From Mycobacterium kyorinense (GTDB lineage: Bacteria > Actinomycetota > Actinomycetes > Mycobacteriales > Mycobacteriaceae), in assembly GCF_002101735.1 (NCBI RefSeq), contig NZ_LQPE01000168.1, positions 1 to 39,270 of the forward strand: a stretch of DNA of 39,270 nt. Direction: 5' to 3'. Positions 29,116 to 36,518 of this stretch are shown here, one piece after another (position 1 is the stretch's first letter; every line of letters begins with the position of its first letter). The notes under the pieces are model-generated. The model was not told the origin of the DNA. It saw nothing but the letters and a program-made list of their open reading frames with translations, and did no database searches. Made by a program: the position numbers and the translations under genes.

Positions 29116-31086
29116 ATGCCGAAGCCGAGATTGCAGCTCGGCCCGGGACGGTCATGCACATTGCCCTGTCGAAGGGATTTGCCCCATGCCACCTGTGATG
29201 ATACCGCACGCCCAAATACGGATTCAGTACAAAAGCGGCGACACGCGGTGACCATTTCACTCGCCGTCGCCATCGACCATTCGCCCCCCGCCGCCGACAA
29301 CCCCGAGCCGATATGGGCCGCGCTCGCGCCGCTCATTGCGGCGCGGCCAACGATGCGGCTGTGGTCGCCACAACAACGCTTCGGCGAAGTTCGCCGCCTC
29401 ACGACGAAGCTTCCCGCTGCGCCGGCCGCCGTGCCCGTCTATCGCCGCGGCCGCACCCACATGCTGGTATTTGACCTCGACGCCAAACGCCGCGGCCGCA
29501 ATGCGGTCGCGGCCGACCGACAGCGCATCCTCGAGTGGATCCATGCCTGCGGCGGCCGCGCTATCAGCGACTCATCCACCAGCGGCGGCAGCCACGTCAT
29601 CGTCCCGCTGACCCAGGCCACCCCGATGGAAGACCTCCGGCCGGTCCTCGCCGCGGTAGCCGCACGATGCCCCACCCTCGACCTCACCCCCATGCTGAAC
29701 ACTTCCGCGGGATGTATCAGCGTCCCCGGCTCAGCGTGCCGGGAAGGGGGGCATCGAATCCTGCACGGCACCATCGACGACGCCGTCAAGACCCTCACCC
29801 ACGCCAATGCGCCCGAACTACTGGCCGACCTGCAGTCGCTACTCGGCGTACCCCACAGCCCCGCCATTGCGGCACCGGCAGATTCGCACTACTTCACCGG
29901 AAGTGGTCCCACCACACAGCTCCGGTGGCCCTACCGGCGCACCACATCGCTGCCGACGCCCGTCGCCGCCTTCGCTAAAACCGGCGCCCTGCCGACTGAT
30001 GGAAGATGGGCCAGCCGTTCCGAAGCCCGGCTTTCGGTTCTTGTTCACCTGATGTGGCGCGGCCACACACTGCCTGAAATACGGCATCAAATCCGCCCAG
30101 ACCAACCACTGGCTGGCCTCGCCGTCGCCTACCGCCGTTACAGCCCTTCCACCGACCGTGCCCTACTAGCCGACTGGGCCGCCGCCAGAACCTGGCTCGA
30201 GCACATACTCCCAACTGTCCACTCGGGCACGCACAAGAGTTATAAGCACACAGGGGGAAGCAGGGCTGGCGGCACCGCCCCCCACGCGCTCTGGCTCGCC
30301 CACGCACTGTGGTGGTGCGACACTACCCTGCGGGCCAACCCTTCCCGGTGGTTGGTGGCGGCGGTGCTACAAGCACTGGCCATTTCAGCGTTGCGCGCCG
30401 GAGAGGTGATCAAGGGAGTCCCGGTTGTCGCCGTGGGCGGTCGGTCATTGTCCGTGGCGGCCGGCCTGGTCAGTGAATCCGCAGTGTGGTCGGCATTGCG
30501 GATGTTGCGCGACTGCCCGGGCTCACCGGTGCTGTTGGTGCAACGTGGTACCGGGACCCGTGCCGATCGTTATGCGCTGACAACACCTGACGTGGCTGAC
30601 CCCCGGCCTGACGCGCCGGACCGGGCGCGAGTCTGCGACGTGCACCCGGTATGGGCAACAGTCGGCCTGCAATACCGCCGCGTGTACGAGCTGGTCCAAT
30701 CTGGTGCCGCTGTCACAGTGGAGGAGGTGCGTTTGGCCGCTCGGATCTCACGCAGCAGCGCCTACGATGCAGTCGCCGAACTGGCCCGTCTCGACTTACT
30801 GCGCCGCCGCGATCGCCAGCTGGAACCAGGCGGCGTCAGTCTCGATGAACTCGCCACGCGGCTAGGCATCCCCGCAATCAGGGCCGCGCGGATCGCTGCC
30901 CACCAGCACGCCCGGCAGCAATGGCGCCGCTGGCTCAACACCCGCCAGGTCCCGTACACAGAACCCGCCCTAGTGACTCCACCCCAGTACGGCCACCAGA
31001 CACAATGTGATCCGCTGTCACCCCACGACACGGACGAATACCTGGCGGCCGTGATGGCCACCGGCCCGCCCGAGTTGCAGCCATGA
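29116..31086 (+). CDS. Archaeo-eukaryotic-type primase, probable replication initiator
   Basis: Counting from GTG 29248 (612 residues), the three AEP primase motifs are visible: VFDLDAKRRG with Asp76 and Asp78, TSGGSHVIVPL with His116, and TLDLTPML with Asp145. A middle region follows (TRPYRRTTSLP-like, then a helical part with SEARLSVLVHLMWRGHTLPE). The C-terminal half has winged-helix character (VEEVRLAARISRSSAYDAVA, ELARLDLLRRRD, then DELATRLGIP). Primase-polymerases with such DNA-binding tails initiate replication of many plasmids. The start is uncertain: ATG 29116 (CGGAGG 14 bases upstream) or GTG 29248, where the conserved part begins. The gene ends overlapping the amidase gene by four bases, and the palindrome cluster lies just upstream. 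Confidence 0.75.
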   Translation: MPKPRLQLGPGRSCTLPCRRDLPHATCDDTARPNTDSVQKRRHAVTISLAVAIDHSPPAADNPEPIWAALAPLIAARPTMRLWSPQQRFGEVRRLTTKLPAAPAAVPVYRRGRTHMLVFDLDAKRRGRNAVAADRQRILEWIHACGGRAISDSSTSGGSHVIVPLTQATPMEDLRPVLAAVAARCPTLDLTPMLNTSAGCISVPGSACREGGHRILHGTIDDAVKTLTHANAPELLADLQSLLGVPHSPAIAAPADSHYFTGSGPTTQLRWPYRRTTSLPTPVAAFAKTGALPTDGRWASRSEARLSVLVHLMWRGHTLPEIRHQIRPDQPLAGLAVAYRRYSPSTDRALLADWAAARTWLEHILPTVHSGTHKSYKHTGGSRAGGTAPHALWLAHALWWCDTTLRANPSRWLVAAVLQALAISALRAGEVIKGVPVVAVGGRSLSVAAGLVSESAVWSALRMLRDCPGSPVLLVQRGTGTRADRYALTTPDVADPRPDAPDRARVCDVHPVWATVGLQYRRVYELVQSGAAVTVEEVRLAARISRSSAYDAVAELARLDLLRRRDRQLEPGGVSLDELATRLGIPAIRAARIAAHQHARQQWRRWLNTRQVPYTEPALVTPPQYGHQTQCDPLSPHDTDEYLAAVMATGPPELQP

Positions 31087-31880
31087 CGACGCACCACCCG
31101 CGCGCATACTGGACCCACCGGCAAACAGGGGGTGGGGCCGTGCAGCGAGTGCCCAGGCTGCTGTGCGCGGTGTTGCTGACCACCCTCGGTCTTTGCGCCG
31201 CCCCGCCGGCATCAGCGGCGCCCACCGACGTCGCGGGCATGGTGGTGTTCCTCGACCCCGGCCACAACGCCGTCAACGACGGCAACACCCGCCAGGTCCC
31301 GACCGGTCGCGGCGGCACCAAGGACTGCCAGACCGCAGGCACCTCAACTCCCAGCGGTTACCCCGAACACACCTTCAACTGGGACACCACCTTGCGGATC
31401 CGCGCGGCTCTGACCGCACTGGGCGTGCGCAGCGCCATGTCACGCGGCGACGACACCAGCGCGGGCCTATGCGTCGACGCGCGAGCCCAAATGGCCAACG
31501 CGGTGCAGCCCGCCGCGATCGTGAGCATCCACGCCGACGGCGGCCCCCCAGCAGGCAGTGGATTCCACGTCAACTACTCCGATCCGCCGCTTAACGCCGC
31601 CCAAAAAGGTCCCGCGCTGCACCTGGCGACGACCATGCGTGATCAACTGGTAGCGGCAGGATTATCCCCGTCGACCTACGTCGGCTCGAGCGGCTTGTAC
31701 GGCCGAGCCGACCTGGCCGGCCTCAACCTAGCCCAATACCCCGCGGTGCTAGTGGAACTGGGAAACATGCGCAACCCCACCGAGGCCGCCGCCATGGAAA
31801 CAAGTGACGGGCGCCAGCACTACGCCGACGCCGTCGTGCGAGGCATCGTGGCCTACCTCTCACAGCTGCGCAGCAGCTAA
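31083..31880 (+). CDS. N-acetylmuramoyl-L-alanine amidase, Ami1/Rv3717-like
   Basis: A 265-residue Amidase_3 enzyme, very similar in recalled sequence to mycobacterial Ami1 (Rv3717): FLDPGHN, QVPTGRGGTKDCQ, GYPEHTFNWDTTLRIR, SIHADGGPP, LVELGNMRNP. Zinc ligands are His61, Glu95 and His150, with catalytic Glu225; Cys82 and Cys130 could form the conserved disulfide. A signal peptide is present (QRVPRLLCAVLLTTLGLCAA, cleavage near PPASAA). The ATG at 31083 overlaps the rep stop (ATGA), but GTG 31140 begins exactly at the signal peptide and may be the real start. It would cleave the peptide stem from peptidoglycan in the periplasm. A wall hydrolase in the rep operon is unusual. Confidence 0.9.
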   Translation: MTTHHPRAYWTHRQTGGGAVQRVPRLLCAVLLTTLGLCAAPPASAAPTDVAGMVVFLDPGHNAVNDGNTRQVPTGRGGTKDCQTAGTSTPSGYPEHTFNWDTTLRIRAALTALGVRSAMSRGDDTSAGLCVDARAQMANAVQPAAIVSIHADGGPPAGSGFHVNYSDPPLNAAQKGPALHLATTMRDQLVAAGLSPSTYVGSSGLYGRADLAGLNLAQYPAVLVELGNMRNPTEAAAMETSDGRQHYADAVVRGIVAYLSQLRSS

Positions 31881-31902
31881 GCGCGCCGGTGGGCCGGCGC
31901 GC
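31881..31902 (+). terminator. Strong hairpin terminator after the amidase gene
   Basis: GCGCGCCGG, loop TGGG, CCGGCGCGC: a perfect 9-bp GC stem beginning on the base after the stop codon. No T-run follows, the form common for mycobacterial intrinsic-like terminators. It would end the rep-amidase transcript. Confidence 0.7.
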
Positions 31903-31976
31903 GTGTTGCCGCTCAATGCTGTCAGTGCCCGGCCGTAATCTCGGATAAGCGAAAGCAAGGGGGAGGGCACATCGGC

Positions 31977-32222
31977 ATGGCCAATATCGGTAACTGGCTG
32001 GACACTTTCGTTGAGGAAAAAGAACTCGACCGCGAACACCTCTTCGAAGTCGAAGGCCCCAGCGGACTTAACGTGATCCCGCTCGGCGTTGTTGTCGACA
32101 CCATCAAAATCGCTCCGCCACAAGAGCAGACCGCGATCCAAAAACGCCTGCAGCAGCTGGACTTCTATAACCGCGACGTTACAGACTATCTGCGCCAACT
32201 CGCCGGCGCGCTGGTCATCTGA
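31977..32222 (+). CDS. Small acidic hypothetical protein
   Basis: An 81-residue acidic protein starting at ATG 31977, with a GGGGGAGG purine tract about ten bases upstream. It reads NIGNWLDTFVEEKELDREHL, FEVEGPSGLNVIPLGVVVDT, then helices (EQTAIQKRLQQLDFYNRDVT). The form is that of small phage- or plasmid-borne proteins that I have seen without known function. It heads a new unit after the terminator. Confidence 0.65.
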   Translation: MANIGNWLDTFVEEKELDREHLFEVEGPSGLNVIPLGVVVDTIKIAPPQEQTAIQKRLQQLDFYNRDVTDYLRQLAGALVI

Positions 32223-32252
32223 GTCCGCGCACTCACAACGGGCAGCACTGAA

Positions 32253-32555
32253 ATGACCGCAGACACGCAGCTCACCGAGCTTTTGAAAGCGCGCGAGGCC
32301 AACCGCGCCGCCATCGAACGCCGCGCCGCCCAACTCGTGGCCCAATACATGCGCGACAACAACATTGACGTTCTACGCGTGGACCTGGAACGCAGCTTCG
32401 CGCTAGATATCGACGACGACGACCTCAACGACGCGATCGGCAACCTCCCGCTGAAAGTCATCCCCTGGGGCGGCGGCACCCTCGACTACCACGTGCCGCT
32501 CACCCAGCTCGATGAATGGCTAGCAGCCCACAGCGCTGATGAACAGCAATACTAA
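32253..32555 (+). CDS. Small hypothetical protein
   Basis: A 100-residue protein starting at ATG 32253. The N-terminus is helical and charged (LTELLKAREANRAAIERRAA), the middle very acidic (LDIDDDDLNDAIGNLPLK), and the end has a VIPWGGGTLDYHVPLTQLDE stretch. Not recognised. Its end overlaps the start of the metallophosphoesterase by 17 bases, so the two are probably co-translated. Confidence 0.6.
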   Translation: MTADTQLTELLKAREANRAAIERRAAQLVAQYMRDNNIDVLRVDLERSFALDIDDDDLNDAIGNLPLKVIPWGGGTLDYHVPLTQLDEWLAAHSADEQQY

Positions 32556-33159
32556 CCCAGCAGCGAAACCTGTTGGGGCGCTGCGTGTTCTGCTGATCGC
32601 CGACACCGATCCGCAACTACCCGCCGGCCTGACAGACTACGTGCAAGCCCGCCACGTCGACATCGTCATCACCGTCGGCGACCTCCATGCTGGTCTGCTC
32701 AAGGGGATCAGCGAACAGCCGCTGGCCATGGGCGTCTACGGCAATCACTGCAACGGGACCTACCTCGACGACCTCGGAATGATCAACCTGCACCGCCGCC
32801 GCACACAGGTGGCCGGCATCTCGTTCGTGGGCCTGGAAGGCTGCGTGCGCTACAAAGACGATCCGCACGACATTCTCTACACCCAGGACGAATACCGCGA
32901 CATCGTCGCGGACTTGCCCGCCGCCGACGTGCTGGTCACCCACTGCCCACCACTGGGCCTCAACGATCACCGCGACCCGGCTCACGTCGGCATTGCTGCA
33001 CTGCGCGATTGGGTGCATCGCAATCAGCCGAGCCTGATCGTGCACGGCCACACCTATCCGCGGCCGCCCCAGACACGGTTCGGCACAGCCCAGGTCGCCT
33101 ATGTACGCGGAGCGCGTGTGCTTGACCTCATCCGCCGCGCACCCGAAGGCGGGCCGTGA
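32539..33159 (+). CDS. Metallophosphoesterase-like protein with altered first motif
   Basis: A 206-residue calcineurin-like phosphoesterase. Motifs in order: LLIADTDPQL (Asp22-x-Asp24), ITVGDLH (Asp48), VYGNHC (Asn69-His70), LVTHCPPLG and IVHGHTYPRP. In the family the first motif is D-x-H; here the His is replaced by Asp24, which would alter or weaken one metal site. The rest fits a small YfcE-like enzyme acting on phosphodiesters or phosphomonoesters; the substrate cannot be told. ATG 32539 overlaps the preceding gene by 17 bases and the GTGA at 33156 overlaps the next. Confidence 0.82.
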   Translation: MNSNTNPAAKPVGALRVLLIADTDPQLPAGLTDYVQARHVDIVITVGDLHAGLLKGISEQPLAMGVYGNHCNGTYLDDLGMINLHRRRTQVAGISFVGLEGCVRYKDDPHDILYTQDEYRDIVADLPAADVLVTHCPPLGLNDHRDPAHVGIAALRDWVHRNQPSLIVHGHTYPRPPQTRFGTAQVAYVRGARVLDLIRRAPEGGP

Positions 33160-33488
33160 ACATGACCGACCCCACGCCGGTGTGCATCGTGCAGGGCTGC
33201 AAGAACCCCGTCGCCACGGTCGGCGACGTCTGCGCAGACTGCCAGGAGCTCTTCAAGGGCTACATGGTGCACAACCCCGACGGCCACAGAGCCACCGAAA
33301 CAGAACTCGCCGCTGCACAGGCCACCCTGCAACGCGCACATGCGCAGCAAATCGCGGTGGAAATAGCTGCAACACAAAACGTTCCGGTACGCCGAGCCAA
33401 CCAACTCTGTTGGCTGTGTGAGCAACGCCGGACCTGCACACAACAAGAACGAGGATGGGAGTGCGACAAATGCCTGCAAATTCACTAG
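33156..33488 (+). CDS. Small protein with two zinc-finger-like cysteine sets
   Basis: A 110-residue protein with CIVQGCKNPVATVGDVCADC at residues 10-29 (C-x4-C-x10-C-x2-C) and CWLCEQRRTCTQQERGWECD followed by KC near the C-terminus, two likely zinc ribbons separated by a helical stretch (TELAAAQATLQRAHAQQIAV). Start at GTG 33156 by a four-base overlap with the upstream stop; an ATG two codons later is possible. A nucleic-acid or protein-binding adaptor is a reasonable guess only. Confidence 0.65.
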   Translation: MNMTDPTPVCIVQGCKNPVATVGDVCADCQELFKGYMVHNPDGHRATETELAAAQATLQRAHAQQIAVEIAATQNVPVRRANQLCWLCEQRRTCTQQERGWECDKCLQIH

Positions 33489-33715
33489 ATGACCGCGAGC
33501 CCGCAGAAGTCGAAATCTTCACACGCCCGATCGGCGGCCGCCGCTGGCAATATCACTCGACGATCGAGATTGCCACAGCTGACCTAACCGAGTGGCTACG
33601 AACCTGGTTACAGGACAACCAGATAACGGCAGGCGAGTGGATCGCCGGCGACAAATGGGACGGCATCGACAGCGCAGTGGTGTGTGCCGAGCCGGCCCTA
33701 AGCCTCAGTGCGTGA
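33470..33715 (+). CDS. Small hypothetical protein
   Basis: An 81-residue acidic protein. It contains EVEIFTRPIGGRRWQYHSTI then EIATADLTEWLRTWLQDNQI and WIAGDKWDGIDSAVV, a compact alpha/beta layout. Start chosen at ATG 33470 with GGGAG seven bases upstream; ATG 33455 is in frame. It overlaps the end of the zinc-finger gene. Not recognised. Confidence 0.55.
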   Translation: MPANSLDDREPAEVEIFTRPIGGRRWQYHSTIEIATADLTEWLRTWLQDNQITAGEWIAGDKWDGIDSAVVCAEPALSLSA

Positions 33716-33890
33716 ACCCGCGAGCTGTCCTACCTCGGCGCCCGGACACTGCCGACGGCAGGCGCCGAAGTGCTCGCACAAACCCATCCGTGTATCGGTA
33801 ACGAACCCGCGCGAAAGTACCCGACACCCACAGGAGGTAGCTTCCGCAGCCATGTACACGGGTCTTAGGCACAAGTTAGGAAGGTGAACA

Positions 33891-34634
33891 ATGGCTCAGC
33901 ATGCCCAGGACCTGCCCGGAGCACTCAACGCCCGCCGCGACATGCTCGCCATCGCCGCAGATCCGGCCCTGGACGCCAGCGCCAAACTGTTCGCGTTCTG
34001 TCTGCTTGCCCACCTCACCGCACTACGCCAAGCCGGTCATCGCGGCGGCGTCAACCGCGACAGCTGGGCGACCGCAGTCGGCGAAATGATGTACCCACCT
34101 GATTCGTTCGAACGCAAGCACTACGGCCCCATCGGCATCTGCCGGCGCATCATCGCCGCGGACATCCCACGCTACGAATTGGCGCGAGTTCCCGCCGAAT
34201 CGATCCAGTGTCAAACCCCGAAATCACGCGGCCCAGACGCAGGCAAGCCCTGCAGCAAACCCGGGGTCGGTCACCCGGTGATCGACTACGACCCCGATAC
34301 CGGGCAAACCCGATGGATCGCCTACTGCCGCAACCACTCCCACCCATCGCTGGACGAGTGGCGTCACAAGCGGCGACAGGCATGGGAAGACAACGGCCGC
34401 CCCAGCCCGCCACCCAACACCGGAGGTGTACTAGCACGCCACTTCGCGACTGATTGGGACGTACTGTACGAATGGGCGGTCGATCCATCGCGCACGCCAC
34501 TCCCCGAGACCAACCCCCCAACCCCGCCGCAGCCCAAATTCACCCTCATCCAAGGCGGCGCCGAGGGGGATCCCGGCGGACGCCAACGGCTTGGACGCGA
34601 GGTCCTGAAGGTCTGCGACGCAACGGGGCAGTAG
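33891..34634 (+). CDS. Hypothetical protein with cysteine pairs
   Basis: A 247-residue protein starting at ATG 33891 with AGGAAGG seven bases before. The N-terminal part is helical (LDASAKLFAFCLLAHLTALR, then VNRDSWATAVGEMM). The middle has cysteines and histidines with possible metal-binding spacing (CQTPKSRGPDAGKPC, IAYCRNHSH), then a Pro-rich C-terminus. Not recognised. A 12-codon ORF (33852-33887) with AGGAGG upstream ends just before it and could act as a leader, though its spacing is long. 33716-33890 otherwise holds nothing I recognise. Confidence 0.6.
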   Translation: MAQHAQDLPGALNARRDMLAIAADPALDASAKLFAFCLLAHLTALRQAGHRGGVNRDSWATAVGEMMYPPDSFERKHYGPIGICRRIIAADIPRYELARVPAESIQCQTPKSRGPDAGKPCSKPGVGHPVIDYDPDTGQTRWIAYCRNHSHPSLDEWRHKRRQAWEDNGRPSPPPNTGGVLARHFATDWDVLYEWAVDPSRTPLPETNPPTPPQPKFTLIQGGAEGDPGGRQRLGREVLKVCDATGQ

Positions 34635-34718
34635 GGCGGCGATCACGGTGTCCACCAGCGCGCACGCACATATAAGGCCAGGCATCCGCGCCAGCACCAG
34701 AACGTTTACCGTGCACGT

Positions 34719-35264
34719 TCATGCCCAAAGCTCGGGGTAGTACTTCGGGCAGATGCAGTGGCGGGTATCAAGCGGGGGGTCGATCAGCTGCGCAGCAATT
34801 GGCGATATCCGCGCCTCGAGAAATAGAGCCGACTCAATCGCGGCGGCGGTCACGCTGAATGGGTCATCTGGGTCGGACAACGAGACGGTGACGCGGTCCG
34901 CGTACACCCACATGAACGCTTTGTGGCCGTCGATTTCGATGTGGCCTGGTTGACAAAGGTGGGGGAAGCGGCCGATGGGGGAGGGCAGGGCAGCGTAGTC
35001 GGCGCCGCTGTAGGCAACGCCGCGTCGTCGGGTCGGTGCATCCGCTGTGACTGCGCTGGCGGCAACGCCAAGGCATGCGAAGAGCCCGCGCAACGACGGC
35101 TCGGTTTCCGCGCGCAGTGCGACGAGCAGGCGATCGCCATCATTGGCGTGTCCTCCCACAGCGCGGCAGAAGCGAAAGTAGCGCAGACGGCGCGCCCACG
35201 CGTGTAGTTCAGCCGGGCGATGGGTCTCGTAAAGCCACCGTTCCCATCGGGAATCATCGGGCAC
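34719..35264 (-). CDS. Hypothetical protein, unrecognised
   Basis: A 181-residue soluble protein on the minus strand starting at ATG 35264. The N-terminus is Arg/Trp-rich (PDDSRWERWLYETHRPAELH, AWARRLRYFRFCRAV), the C-terminal half is strand-rich (HIEIDGHKAFMWVYADRVTV, DPFSVTAAAIESALFLEA), and it ends in CICPKYYPELWA. No family recognised. It is the last of three minus-strand genes at 34.7-35.8 kb. Confidence 0.6.
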   Translation of the reverse strand: MPDDSRWERWLYETHRPAELHAWARRLRYFRFCRAVGGHANDGDRLLVALRAETEPSLRGLFACLGVAASAVTADAPTRRRGVAYSGADYAALPSPIGRFPHLCQPGHIEIDGHKAFMWVYADRVTVSLSDPDDPFSVTAAAIESALFLEARISPIAAQLIDPPLDTRHCICPKYYPELWA

Positions 35265-35268
35265 GGCA

Positions 35269-35508
35269 TCAGCATATGGGTGCGCCGTGAATGGTCGGCA
35301 GCTGTCGCGGGGCCCGGGAGTTCATGTCGCACTTGCCGCCGCTGGCAGCCCCCCAATCAACCGTAATGAGCGCTGCGGTCACGACGATCAAGGTGAGGGC
35401 GCCGAACACTAGCGGGCCAACACGCTTCAGCTTCCACTTGTTCTCCCGTTGGTGAGATGGTCGGCGCTTTGCGATGCGTCCTTCCACCCGCGCGCCTGTC
35501 CATCCCAA
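35269..35508 (-). CDS. Small single-pass membrane protein
   Basis: A 79-residue protein with a basic N-terminus (RIAKRRPSHQRENKWKLKR), one clear transmembrane helix (VGPLVFGALTLIVVTAALIT, about residues 30-49) and a short outside tail with two cysteines. ATG 35508 overlaps the preceding gene by 82 bases; a GTG at 35487 would shorten the overlap a little. Hydrophobic character is the main support. Function unknown. Confidence 0.5.
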   Translation of the reverse strand: MGWTGARVEGRIAKRRPSHQRENKWKLKRVGPLVFGALTLIVVTAALITVDWGAASGGKCDMNSRAPRQLPTIHGAPIC

Positions 35509-35780
35509 CGCCGCCAGTTCGCGGCCCGTGGGTGTCCGGAAAGGTCGACGCTGGTGTCATCGAAGACGCACAGTTCCACCGGCTGGCCGGGCAGGTACAC
35601 GCGAGTCTCCGATTCGCCCCGGCGAGCGGGATGTAAGAAAGGCTCGCCGTTACGAAGTGTCAGCGTCATCGCGACATGGCCGCCCCACCAATGCACGGCA
35701 CCGACGTCAAGCCCGTCGGCAGTTGATACACCCGCGACGACGAATTCCGCTGGCACGGTGTAGAACAACTCGCCACTCAT
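35427..35780 (-). CDS. Hypothetical protein
   Basis: A 117-residue protein starting at ATG 35780. It is beta-rich (GELFYTVPAEFVVAGVSTAD, VHWWGGHVAMTLTLRNGEPF, RVYLPGQPVELCVFDD) with a charged C-terminal tail. Not recognised. Its 3' end overlaps the small membrane protein gene, suggesting co-translation. Confidence 0.55.
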   Translation of the reverse strand: MSGELFYTVPAEFVVAGVSTADGLDVGAVHWWGGHVAMTLTLRNGEPFLHPARRGESETRVYLPGQPVELCVFDDTSVDLSGHPRAANWRRWDGQARGWKDASQSADHLTNGRTSGS

Positions 35781-35818
35781 GTGGTAGCCGACCCCTTCCC
35801 CTTCAGGCCCGCACTCAT

Positions 35819-36019
35819 GTGTTGCGACGCCCGGTTGCGCTGTCTACTGGCCAGCATTGCGGACATGTGTGCCGTAATTGCGGTCGGACACACCGCGGCA
35901 TCTGGTTTCGAGCTGCCCGCCGAGCTGCGGTGAGCCCAGGCCATGACATGGCGGGTGCTGCAACGGTCGCCGGCTCAGAATTCCGGGGCGCCGACGTGTC
36001 GCTGCCGCGGCGACCGTGA
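35819..36019 (+). CDS. Possible small zinc-finger protein
   Basis: A 66-residue frame from GTG 35819 with HCGHVCRNCGRTHRGIWFRA, a dense Cys/His cluster like a zinc ribbon, followed by a basic helix. There is no clear ribosome site. A 22-codon ORF with a GGGGGGA site lies at 36083. The rest of 35781-36199 has no supported gene. Confidence 0.3.
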   Translation: MLRRPVALSTGQHCGHVCRNCGRTHRGIWFRAARRAAVSPGHDMAGAATVAGSEFRGADVSLPRRP

Positions 36020-36199
36020 GCTCGCAGCCTATCGTCGCAGTCAGGGCCGTCTGGGTCCCGACGAACGAAACCGGGGGGAAACATGACTGCGGGCGCTAGT
36101 GATCTCGGACGGTCTTGGCGTGTGCACTCACCCCGCCCGGCTCCAACCGTAAACCACCACCACTGAAAACCAGTGCAGCACAAGGGGGGAACAGCACCG

Positions 36200-36481
36200 G
36201 TGGACACCTTCTGGGCCAACGTAGACGAATGCGTCGACGCCATCACCACGGCCCGAACCGTCGAGGAAGTCATCTCAATCCTCAACCGCCACTTCGAGCC
36301 GTCCTCCGGCGATGCGTTCTTCGGCGGCTCCGGAGGAGACCGGCAGATCATGTCCGCGCTGCGGGAAGCCGGCTGGGCGATTGTGTGGGCCGAAGCCGTC
36401 TACTACTTCGTCGCCAAGGATCCCGCCGGCGACCTGTTGACCTACATCGAAGGTGACGTCTACCGCGGCGACGCTCGCTGA
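36200..36481 (+). CDS. Small hypothetical protein
   Basis: A 93-residue acidic protein from GTG 36200 with a GGGGGGA site upstream. It reads DTFWANVDECVDAITTARTV, EEVISILNRHFEPSSGDAFF, GGSGGDRQIMSALREAGWAI, then VYYFVAKDPAGDLLTYIEGD. Proteins of this kind are frequent in mycobacterial plasmids, but I know no function. Its stop lies 37 bases before the helicase start, so they likely form one unit. Confidence 0.6.
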   Translation: MDTFWANVDECVDAITTARTVEEVISILNRHFEPSSGDAFFGGSGGDRQIMSALREAGWAIVWAEAVYYFVAKDPAGDLLTYIEGDVYRGDAR

Positions 36482-36518
36482 GAAGCGACCGCCGCCGACA
36501 TCAACAAAGGGACCCGTT

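Noticed and set aside
33852..33887. 12-codon leader ORF with AGGAGG upstream
   Set aside because: The ribosome site is 14 bases from the ATG and no attenuator structure was found; mentioned only in the following gene.
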